From Hyphomonadaceae bacterium (lineage in GTDB: Bacteria > Pseudomonadota > Alphaproteobacteria > Caulobacterales > Hyphomonadaceae), in contig JALHLU010000009.1 of assembly GCA_022844345.1 (NCBI GenBank), positions 1-64,000 on the forward strand: a stretch of DNA of 64,000 nt. The letters are read 5' to 3'. The notes beneath the pieces were generated by a model. It ran no database searches. It was not told the origin of the DNA and worked only from the letters and a program-made list of their open reading frames with translations. Positions 1 to 7,042 of the stretch are shown in pieces (position 1 is the stretch's first letter; every line of letters starts with the position of its first letter). A program made the translations under genes and the position numbers.

Positions 1-457
1 CGCGGCAGCAGGCGCTGCCGTTGGCGCCGGGCGCGCGGCTGCGAACGGCACGGCGAGTTCCGCTGGCGGCCTGCGCGCGGCGACGGCGCTCGGCTCCCTC
101 CGCACCGGCCTCAACGGCCCCATGGCGGCGCCGATCAACGCAGCCGTCGGCCTTGGCGCATCTGCTGTCGGCGGCATTCGCCAGGGCGCCGACCGTGTCG
201 CGGATCATTTCCGGGCGCGCGGAACCACTGCCGCGCGCACCGTAGGCGGCGCTGCAGGCGCCATCACCCCAGCGCCCGCCGGCCTGGCCGCATCTGGGGC
301 AGCATCAGGCGCGGCGTCCGGCCAACCGGCCTGGGCGAAGCGCTTCCGTAATACGCAGGCGATGCGTGAAGGCGTGATGATCGCTGCCCACACGATGAAT
401 GCGGGCGATGGCGGCGGCGCGTCCGAAGGCCCCAATCTCAAGCAAAGACAGGAGTAG
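1..457 (+). CDS. trbL: TrbL/VirB6 family conjugal transfer protein, C-terminal part only
   Basis: The reading frame is open at the window's left edge (first full codon at base 2) and ends at TAG 455-457. Only the C-terminal tail is visible: a long Ala/Gly-rich stretch followed by the tail typical of TrbL proteins (QPAWAKRFRNTQAMREG, then an AAHT..GDGGG segment). TrbL is the polytopic inner-membrane channel protein of trb-type conjugation systems; its membrane segments would lie upstream of this window. GGAG at 451-454, inside its last codons, is the ribosome binding site of trbF, which starts 3 bases after the stop. The position directly before trbF-trbG-trbI supports the call. Confidence 0.8.
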   Translation, partial: AAAGAAVGAGRAAANGTASSAGGLRAATALGSLRTGLNGPMAAPINAAVGLGASAVGGIRQGADRVADHFRARGTTAARTVGGAAGAITPAPAGLAASGAASGAASGQPAWAKRFRNTQAMREGVMIAAHTMNAGDGGGASEGPNLKQRQE

Positions 458-459
458 TT

Positions 460-1158
460 ATGTTCGCGTCCGCCAGACAAGCGGGACGGTCCTCGCGATT
501 TCAGAAGACCGTCGAGCCGGGCACGCCTTACCGGCAAGCCCAGGAATTGTGGGACCGGCGGATGGGCTCGGCCCTTGCCCATGCCCGCACCTGGCGCACC
601 GCAGCGCTGGGCGGGCTTGGCCTGTCCGCACTCCTGGCCGGGGCGACCATCATCCTCGCCCTGCGGCCGGCTTCGGTCCCGTTCGTGATCGAGGCCAACG
701 CGACAGGCGAAGCCCGGCTCATAGGCCCCGCCTTGCAGGCCTATGAGCCGGCTGACGCCCAGCTGTCCTGGCATCTTGCGCGGTTCGTCGAAAAGATCCG
801 CAGCCTTCCGTCCGATTCCGTAGTGGTCCGCCAGAACTGGCTCTCCGCCTATGACTGGGCGACGCAGGCCGGCGCCCAGGTGTTGAATAGACTCGCCGAG
901 ACGGATGATCCGTTCGCAAAGGTCGGCAAGACCACGGTTGCGGTCGAGGTGCTGTCGGTCGTGCGCGCGAGCCCCAACAGCTTCAACCTGCGCTGGCGGG
1001 AGTCCAGCTACAACACTGGCACGCTGGTCAAGGTCGAGCGCTACACAGGGGTGGCCACGGTCGTCATCGACCAGCCCTCCGATCCAGAGCGCCTGGCAAA
1101 GAACCCGCTCGGTCTCTACGTCCACGCCTTCACCTTCTCCAGGGATCTCCAGCAATGA
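460..1158 (+). CDS. trbF: TrbF (VirB8-like) conjugal transfer protein
   Basis: This is a 232-residue inner-membrane protein: about 45 cytoplasmic residues, one transmembrane helix (about 47-67), then a periplasmic VirB8-like domain. The N-terminal segment with PGTPYRQAQELWDRRMG is characteristic of TrbF, as is the late FSRDL ending. VirB8/TrbF proteins assemble with VirB6, VirB9 and VirB10 homologues into the inner-membrane part of a type IV secretion channel. The start has GGAG 5 bases upstream. It overlaps trbG by 4 bases (ATGA), which implies translational coupling. Length is normal for the family. Confidence 0.92.
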   Translation: MFASARQAGRSSRFQKTVEPGTPYRQAQELWDRRMGSALAHARTWRTAALGGLGLSALLAGATIILALRPASVPFVIEANATGEARLIGPALQAYEPADAQLSWHLARFVEKIRSLPSDSVVVRQNWLSAYDWATQAGAQVLNRLAETDDPFAKVGKTTVAVEVLSVVRASPNSFNLRWRESSYNTGTLVKVERYTGVATVVIDQPSDPERLAKNPLGLYVHAFTFSRDLQQ

Positions 1159-1994
1159 AAGCCACGCTCCTTGTCGCCGCCAGCTTGGCGGCGCTCGCCC
1201 TCACGTCGCCCGCAATCGGACAAACGAAGCCCCCGCCGCTGCGTGACACCAACCAGGCTGCGATCCGCAGCGCCGCCGATGCATCCCTCGTCGGCGCTCT
1301 GCACGAGTTCGCCTACGAACGTGGTGCGCTCTATGCGATCCAGGCCTCTCCCCAGCGCATCACCGACATTGCGCTGGAGCCGGGCGAGGCCCTGCTCTCC
1401 GTGTCGGCTGGCGACACCACGCGCTGGATCGTCAGCGACGCCCGCTCCGGAGCCGGTCCGGCTGCCCAGGCGCATGTTCTCGTAAAGCCGAATGCGGCGA
1501 ATCTTTCCACCAACCTCATCATCATGACGGATAGGCGCATCTATCATCTCGATCTCAGAAGCGTCTCTGGCACGGCGATGGCGGCGGTCTCCTGGCGCTA
1601 TCCGGCCGACATGATGCTGGCGAACAATCCGCCGCCGCCGGCGCCTCCCCCGCCGCCCGCGCCGCCGCCCTTCTCCCCCGAGCAGCTCAATCTTCGCTAT
1701 CGCATCGATGGCGACAAGCCCGACTGGCGGCCGCTGGCGGCATTCGATGATGGGCGCCAGGTCTTCATCGAGATGCCCGACAAGATCCGTACGATGGAAG
1801 CCCCGCCACTGTTCGTGATCGGAGATGAAGGCGCGGAGCTGGTGAACTACCGCGTCCAGGGCAAATACTATGTCGTCGACCGGCTGTTCAGCAAAGCCGA
1901 ACTCCGGCTCGGCACCGGCTGGGGACAGAAAAAGGTCCAGATTCATCGCCAGACACCGATCGCATCTTACACGAGTGGAGGCCTCCATGGCTGA
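1155..1994 (+). CDS. trbG: TrbG (VirB9-like) conjugal transfer protein
   Basis: This is a 279-residue protein with a clear Sec signal peptide (about residues 1-22, ending in SPAIGQ). A VirB9/CagX-type beta domain and a proline-rich hinge around residues 155-175 follow, then a C-terminal domain containing NYRVQGKYYVVDRLF, the usual TrbG/VirB9 C-terminal signature. VirB9 homologues form part of the periplasmic and outer-membrane core complex with VirB10/TrbI. The start overlaps trbF by 4 bases and its end overlaps trbI by 8 bases, so trbF-G-I read as one operon. Normal family length. Confidence 0.93.
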   Translation: MKATLLVAASLAALALTSPAIGQTKPPPLRDTNQAAIRSAADASLVGALHEFAYERGALYAIQASPQRITDIALEPGEALLSVSAGDTTRWIVSDARSGAGPAAQAHVLVKPNAANLSTNLIIMTDRRIYHLDLRSVSGTAMAAVSWRYPADMMLANNPPPPAPPPPPAPPPFSPEQLNLRYRIDGDKPDWRPLAAFDDGRQVFIEMPDKIRTMEAPPLFVIGDEGAELVNYRVQGKYYVVDRLFSKAELRLGTGWGQKKVQIHRQTPIASYTSGGLHG

Positions 1995-3237
1995 TGGTGC
2001 TCGCGTGGACGCAGAGAGCCCCGAAGATCCCGAGCGGCAAACCGGCGGTTCTCCGACAGAACCGCCGCCGCTCACCGACATCCGGGTCAGGGGACCAAAG
2101 ACGAAGGGTCTGAACAAACCTGCAATCATCATGGCGGCTGGCGGCGGCGCCGCGGTCGTCCTCGTGCTCGCCTCCGGCGCGTTCTCGGACGATCCATCGC
2201 GCAAACCTGCGGACACGAAGCCGATGATGTCCGAGCCGGCGCGACCTGAAATGGCCAGGGGCACGGTGCGGGACCTGCCGGCGACCTATTCCGAGGCGCG
2301 CGACTTCGCACTGGCATCGGAGCCGGCAACGCCGCCACCGCAGCTCGGCCCCCCGCTGCCGGGCGATGTCGCGGCGTTCGCACCGCAGACGAGCAGCGCC
2401 TATCACGATCCGCCAGGCACAAACTGGAACGAGCCACCAGGCGACAACGCGTACGCAGGCCAGGGATCCTACACGGCAGAAGAAAATCCCGCCGTGGTCG
2501 AAGCCAGGCAGGCAGATCGATCGGCGCTGTTCTTCGCCGTGCGTCAGGAAAGTCCCGGACAGGCAGCGCCTCCCGCCGACCAAGCCCGGCAACCTCCGCC
2601 GAGCCAGCTCACGGCGATCGCACAGCCGCAGGACGAGCCGGCTGACGCCGGTCCATCGATCGCACGCGCCCTTCATCCGGGCTCGGTGATTCCGGCCAGT
2701 CTGATCACCGAACTCAATTCGGAATCGCCTGGTCCCGTGATCGCGCAGGTGACGCAATCGATCTACGATAGCGCCACGGGGCGCACGCTGTTGATACCTC
2801 AGGGCGCGCGGCTGATCGGCGACTACCGTTCGGCCTCGAAATACGGCCAGAGCCGCGTCGCGATTATCTGGTCCCGCCTCATCATGCCGGACGGCGAAGA
2901 AATCGCGCTGGACGAAGCGGCGCTCGATCCTTCGGGCGCCGCCGGTGTCGCTGGCCAGGTCGACAACCATTGGGGCGATGTGTTGGGGGCTGCTGCTCTC
3001 GGGACGCTGATCAACATCGGCGTAGCTTCAACCGAAGAGCCGCAACTGACCTATGGCGGCATAGGACTCGCAACCCGAGATCCAGTGGACGCCGCCATCA
3101 ATGACGGAGTCCAGCGCGGCGCAAGCGTTGTCACGAACCGGGTGGTTGATCGCGGCCTTGCCATACCGCCGACGATCCGGATCGAAGCTGGTAAGCGGAT
3201 TTCGGTAATCGTCACACGTAGTTTGACCCTTGAATGA
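1987..3237 (+). CDS. trbI: TrbI (VirB10-like) conjugal transfer protein
   Basis: This is a 416-residue protein: a short cytoplasmic N-terminus, one membrane helix near residues 45-65, a long Pro-rich periplasmic linker (about 75-220), and a C-terminal VirB10/TrbI domain that includes LIPQGARLIGDYRS and the final RISVIVTRSLTLE. VirB10 homologues span the envelope and gate the transfer channel. I chose ATG 1987 over a longer frame from 1870 because the latter would lie inside trbG; GGAGG sits 5 bases upstream of 1987. The trb run stops here; small genes often found after trbI in related elements are absent and AbiE-type remnants follow. Confidence 0.94.
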   Translation: MADGARVDAESPEDPERQTGGSPTEPPPLTDIRVRGPKTKGLNKPAIIMAAGGGAAVVLVLASGAFSDDPSRKPADTKPMMSEPARPEMARGTVRDLPATYSEARDFALASEPATPPPQLGPPLPGDVAAFAPQTSSAYHDPPGTNWNEPPGDNAYAGQGSYTAEENPAVVEARQADRSALFFAVRQESPGQAAPPADQARQPPPSQLTAIAQPQDEPADAGPSIARALHPGSVIPASLITELNSESPGPVIAQVTQSIYDSATGRTLLIPQGARLIGDYRSASKYGQSRVAIIWSRLIMPDGEEIALDEAALDPSGAAGVAGQVDNHWGDVLGAAALGTLINIGVASTEEPQLTYGGIGLATRDPVDAAINDGVQRGASVVTNRVVDRGLAIPPTIRIEAGKRISVIVTRSLTLE

Positions 3238-3260
3238 CCTACTGCTCCAACGCGTTTTGA

Positions 3261-3684
3261 CACGGCGCTGCGCCCGCGGCGCCTGAAGGGCTGGTCGGCT
3301 CTTTCCTGCACGATGACCGGTTCCTGCTGGTGTCGCCCAATGCCTACAACGGCCTGGGCGTGGGAACGACGCAGCTCTACAACACGCCTGTCGTCTACAA
3401 CCACAAGCGGCACGGCGAGTTCGAGCTCAACGGACGTCCCTATGATTTTCGCCGCCGCGCATCATTTCCAAAGAGCGTCAGCGAGGAGTTCCTGCTCGTC
3501 GACCTGCTACACAACCTGAACAGGCTGGCAGAAGACCAAGACGCCGTCCGCGCGCGCGCTGGCGCGCGCCAGACAGATGGATCGCAAGCGCCTGACCAAG
3601 GCGGTCTACGACTACGACTCGGCCAGGGTTCGCGAGCTCCTGGATCCTGTTCTCAACGGCGCCGAAGCGAGGCTCGCAGCATGA
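3261..3684 (+). pseudogene. decayed AbiEi-type antitoxin remnant
   Basis: No intact start is present: the frame follows a stop at 3258-3260 and begins mid-domain (AAPAAPEGLVGSFLHDD). It continues through VSPNAYNGLGVGTTQLYNTP and PKSVSEEFLLVDLLHNLNRL, which resemble AbiEi-family antitoxin proteins. The protein then breaks: the plausible C-terminus (ARARQMDRKRLTKAVYDYD through ELLDPVLNGAEARLAA) is in another frame ending at TGA 3682-3684. The shift lies between about 3530 and 3565, where an alternating CG run makes slippage likely. The N-terminal half has been lost, probably when it joined the trb genes. Confidence 0.72.
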
Positions 3685-3812
3685 CCTTCCTCGATGAGCA
3701 GCCTGACTTCGGCGACCTGCTCGCCGTTGTTGGCGACACCCGGAAAATCGATCCAGGGCTCGTGGAGAAAGACTACTGGCTCATGCACACGCTCTGAGGA
3801 CTGCAGGAACTC
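3681..3812 (+). pseudogene. decayed AbiEii-type nucleotidyltransferase toxin remnant
   Basis: It begins at ATG 3681, overlapping the antitoxin remnant's stop by ATGA, the usual arrangement of abiEi-abiEii pairs. The first 39 residues (MTFLDEQPDFGDLL, then DPGLVEKDYWLMHTL) match the N-terminal segment of AbiEii-family nucleotidyltransferases. A TGA then sits where a Trp codon would be expected (the frame resumes GLQELG), followed by a TAG. The catalytic GG..L motif and all later sequence are missing. It cannot encode an active toxin. The intact abiE pair next door is on the opposite strand and only distantly similar. Confidence 0.72.
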
Positions 3813-3862
3813 GGCTAGGCTTCGTCGTCGGAACGAGGACGCTGGCGAAATTATTTGCGCGA

Positions 3863-4831
3863 CTAGGTCGTGCGCCCGCGCACATGAGAGGCCTTCCAGT
3901 TGAGCATGGGCATGGCGGCGATCCGCGCCTGGATCTCCCGCTCGACATCGAGAAGGCTGGCGTCGATCTCGCCGCGATCCAGGACGCCGTCGAGAAACGC
4001 CTGCTCGTTGCGCGTATAGTCCAGCAAGGGCGCGGCGCCCGCGCGGCACAACGCAATTGTCTCCTCAACCCAGGCACCAAGGGCTGCGTCGTCGGCGAAT
4101 GCCGTGCGAGGCAGGCACATCAGGAGTTTCTGCCGAACCTCGCGTGGGTCGGCACCAATCGCCGCCGCCGAAGCGTCGCGCCAGTCATTGCGGCCGGATG
4201 CGCCGAACGCCAGCATGCCCGCGCGCACCCACTTCCAGTTAAGGCCTTCCCAGCCGAACAGGCGGCGCGCGTCGAACAGGTCGCGTCCGGCCCGGCGGTC
4301 AAGTAGCGCCACCAGCTTGCCGGCGGCGAGTTCGTGGCGATCGACCACGCTGACGCCTGTCGCCTGCTGGCCGCCCAGGACGACGGAGTCCATCGCCGTG
4401 ACGCCAAACAAGGGCTGGCGCATCATGAAATTGACGTCGACCTCCAGCGTGCCCTGCCCGCCCATGGCGGAGGGATGGACGGCGAGCCACTTGCCGCCGG
4501 CATGCTCGGCGGGCTGGCGGCGGACCCGATAGCCTTGCGCGACAAGAATGCGCCCGAGCGCCGCCTCAACGGCGGGCCGTTCGGCCAGCATGGCCTCGCG
4601 GTGGAGGGCGCCGATGTAGTTGACGTCGATGTCGACCGAAAGCCGGTCGAGGTTGAGATGGAAGACGTTGAGCGCGGTCCCGCCCTTCAGCGCCAGGCGG
4701 GATCCGAGTAGGTCGTCATCGGCGATACCCTGCAGGAGATCGAGCAGGCGCATGACCTTTTCGAGCGTGCCGGGCTGATGGCCAGTCTCGGCCGCAAGGC
4801 GTTGCAGGGTCTCGCGTGACGGCGCTGGCAT
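3863..4831 (-). CDS. AbiEii/AbiGii-family nucleotidyltransferase toxin
   Basis: This is a 322-residue protein. Near residue 45 it has the nucleotidyltransferase fold signature LALKGGTALN, followed by LDRLSVDIDVNY, where the DID motif supplies metal-binding acidic residues. A second acidic and lysine-rich segment follows (ELAAGKLVALLDRRAGRDLFD). This is the type IV toxin partner of AbiEi antitoxins. Members of the family transfer nucleotides to tRNA or other targets and cause growth arrest or abortive infection. I took ATG 4831 rather than a longer frame starting at 5032 because it overlaps the stop of the antitoxin gene (TGATG), indicating coupled translation. All key motifs are present, so it looks active. 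Confidence 0.9.
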   Translation of the reverse strand: MPAPSRETLQRLAAETGHQPGTLEKVMRLLDLLQGIADDDLLGSRLALKGGTALNVFHLNLDRLSVDIDVNYIGALHREAMLAERPAVEAALGRILVAQGYRVRRQPAEHAGGKWLAVHPSAMGGQGTLEVDVNFMMRQPLFGVTAMDSVVLGGQQATGVSVVDRHELAAGKLVALLDRRAGRDLFDARRLFGWEGLNWKWVRAGMLAFGASGRNDWRDASAAAIGADPREVRQKLLMCLPRTAFADDAALGAWVEETIALCRAGAAPLLDYTRNEQAFLDGVLDRGEIDASLLDVEREIQARIAAMPMLNWKASHVRGRTT

Positions 4832-5655
4832 CAGGCCCCCTCGAAACTTGGCGCGACCAGCTCGGCTGGAACGAGAATATTCCACGCCGCAACAGAGCGC
4901 GCATCGCCGGCCTTGGCGCCAAGCACGTATTGCGGGTGATTGGGTTTCAGGGCCTGGAGCGCGGTAAGCGTTTTGTCGGATACGCCAAGCCGGGTTCGTT
5001 CGCGCTCCAGCCACCAGCCGAGCGCACCGCATGCGGCAGCGCTGCCGAGGCTTTGCGCCTGACGCACTAGCGGATCGGAGCGCAGCCGTTGGACAAGTGC
5101 CAGCGAGTTGAACAGTTCTTCCGCGCCGCCTGCAAGATCGGGCCGGTCAAAACAGTCGACCACGGTTCGCTCGAGTGTCGTGAGCTTCAGCATTAGCCCG
5201 GCACGGTCTGCCTCGGCGACATCGCGTGGCGGCTCGAACCCCGCTGGCACTTTCACGAAGCGACAGGCGAAGCCAGGCGTATCGAACGTCACTGAGACGG
5301 AGGATGAGATGGCCTGGACGTCAGGCGCGTCGGTGTAGGCGCAGCCGTGCAGTTCCAGCGCCGAATGATAGGCGATGACGGCGTCGCGTCGGAGACGGGA
5401 GGCCGCCAGAAACCGGTCGACGGTCCAAGTCTCCACGTCACCGTGCGCTGGCACGGTCGCGAACACGCCTCGCGCGATACGCTTGATGTTGCCGGCCTTG
5501 AGGTGCTGGGCCAGCATCACGGTCACCACCTTTTCGCCGGTGCGCCGCCCTACCGCGGCGGCATAGTCCTCGCGCCGGAAGACCGGGTTGGCGCTGAAGA
5601 ATGCGCGCGAGCCGCCATGCTGCGGCCGGGTTGAGGAAATAGACTGGAAAGCCAT
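4831..5655 (-). CDS. AbiEi-family antitoxin
   Basis: This is a 274-residue protein with an N-terminal winged-helix segment (about 20-75, including LKAGNIKRIARGVFATVP) and a C-terminal AbiEi domain (for example RFLAASRLRRDAVIAYHSAL and LTTLERTVVDCFDRPDLAGG). AbiEi proteins neutralise the AbiEii nucleotidyltransferase and repress their own operon through the winged helix. The gene directly precedes and overlaps the toxin gene by one base. A short inverted repeat (ATAC-5-GTAT at 5654-5666) overlaps the start codon, with GAGGGAAGG just upstream, so it could take part in autoregulation; this is weak. The gene faces away from the MBL operon across a 250-bp intergenic region. Confidence 0.88.
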   Translation of the reverse strand: MAFQSISSTRPQHGGSRAFFSANPVFRREDYAAAVGRRTGEKVVTVMLAQHLKAGNIKRIARGVFATVPAHGDVETWTVDRFLAASRLRRDAVIAYHSALELHGCAYTDAPDVQAISSSVSVTFDTPGFACRFVKVPAGFEPPRDVAEADRAGLMLKLTTLERTVVDCFDRPDLAGGAEELFNSLALVQRLRSDPLVRQAQSLGSAAACGALGWWLERERTRLGVSDKTLTALQALKPNHPQYVLGAKAGDARSVAAWNILVPAELVAPSFEGA

Positions 5656-5905
5656 ACACGAAGTATAGCCTTCCCTCGTTAAAACTCAATTGCGGAACTA
5701 GGCCTCGCGCCTCCGAAGCCATATGATTTATATGTCTTTTACTCGGAAAACCTCAGCACAACTGGCATGCGCCGCGCCGCCGTGCCGGGTTTTCCACAAC
5801 AGTTTTCTCGATTCGTTCTGGACGGTCCGAAGCCGCTCTGTCTATATCTTGCGCCATTATTCCTGTGGGGACGCTAGATATTGCACAAGAAAGAGATTGC
5901 TCCTC

Positions 5906-7042
5906 ATGCGCGGTGATTTCAGGTTCACGGTCTTCGCCTCTGGCTGCGGAGACACCCTCCTCCTCGAAGCGCAGCGGAAGGTCATCCTGACCGATGTTCG
6001 TTACCGGACCGGACAGGCTCAGGACCCCGAGAATGACGAGGTCCCGGACTTTGGACCGGACATCCGCCTCGCCTGCGGAACGGGGCATCTCGATATTTTC
6101 GTCCTGACGCACCCAGACCAGGACCATGTCGGCGGCTTCTGCGAACTCTTCCACTGCGGGCGGCCGGCCGACTGGATCGCCAATCCGGATCGTGGCGACC
6201 CTAAACTGTTGGTCGATGAAATCTGGTGCTCGCCCTACTCGGCCAATCCCCACTACACGACCGACGCTTCCGAGCCCGTGATCAAGGAGATCAAACGCCG
6301 CCTCGCGCTGCGCGGGACGCTGGAGGGTCAACTCGACGGCAACCGGATCGTGGTCATGGATACGACGACCAACACCGAAGGCTTCGTCGTCGATGGGCTG
6401 CGCTGGCGTCTGCTGGCGCCGACACCGGCAGAATGGAACATTCCCAAAGCCGCTCCGGGCGAACCGCCAACGTCGTCGAACCCGACCAGCCTCATTATGC
6501 AGTGGACGGTCACACGGTCCTGGGGCGACAGCCAGATCCTCATCTGCGGCGATACATGCGTCGAGGTGCTGGAGCGCATTCATGATACTATCTTACGCCA
6601 CAATCCCGAGTGGCTCGATTGGCACATTCTGATCGCCCCGCACCACTGTTCGCGCCGTTCGATCGGCCGCGTCTGGAATGGTGGATGCATCGACGAAGAG
6701 TTCGATGCGTCCGCCAAGGCGCTGACGGCACTCGGGCGGCAAGTCGGCGATGGCTTCGTGGTCTCAAGCAGCAAGCGCATCATCCGCGGCGCGGCGACGC
6801 CACCCTCGTTCCACGCCAAGAACCGCTATCTTCGTATCCTCGCCGGCAGCGGCGAAATCGACGACAGCGTAAGAGAACGCTTCCTGTGCACCGGTGGCGA
6901 AGTCGACGGCGACAAACCGGCGCACGTCGTGTTCAATCTCAATGTTACCGGCCCGACACTCGCTGCCCGCTCCAAGCCGAGCGCCATCCGGGTTGGTGCT
7001 GCCTCATCGGTCGGGGGCGGCGGCGGTTATGGACGGCGCTGA
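5906..7042 (+). CDS. ComEC-like MBL-fold metallohydrolase, first gene of the E2-E1-JAB/TIR operon
   Basis: This is a 378-residue metallo-beta-lactamase-fold protein without membrane segments. The metal-binding motif is at residues 69-74 (HPDQDH in VLTHPDQDHVGG), as in ComEC-type hydrolases. A later Asp occurs in ILICGDTC and a His in IAPHHCSRRS, completing a two-metal site. The likely activity is hydrolysis of a phosphodiester or other ester bond; the substrate is unknown. The C-terminus is a flexible glycine-rich tail (SVGGGGGYGRR). ATG 5906 was chosen because the frame upstream shows no family similarity; the ribosome site is weak (AAGAG about 11 bases away). It overlaps the next gene by 14 bases, so the two are co-translated. 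Confidence 0.9.
   Translation: MRGDFRFTVFASGCGDTLLLEAQRKVILTDVRYRTGQAQDPENDEVPDFGPDIRLACGTGHLDIFVLTHPDQDHVGGFCELFHCGRPADWIANPDRGDPKLLVDEIWCSPYSANPHYTTDASEPVIKEIKRRLALRGTLEGQLDGNRIVVMDTTTNTEGFVVDGLRWRLLAPTPAEWNIPKAAPGEPPTSSNPTSLIMQWTVTRSWGDSQILICGDTCVEVLERIHDTILRHNPEWLDWHILIAPHHCSRRSIGRVWNGGCIDEEFDASAKALTALGRQVGDGFVVSSSKRIIRGAATPPSFHAKNRYLRILAGSGEIDDSVRERFLCTGGEVDGDKPAHVVFNLNVTGPTLAARSKPSAIRVGAASSVGGGGGYGRR

Noticed and set aside
5850-5881. TTGCGC and TAGATA as a sigma-70-like promoter for the MBL operon
   Set aside because: The spacing of 20 bases is too long for a confident -35/-10 pair.
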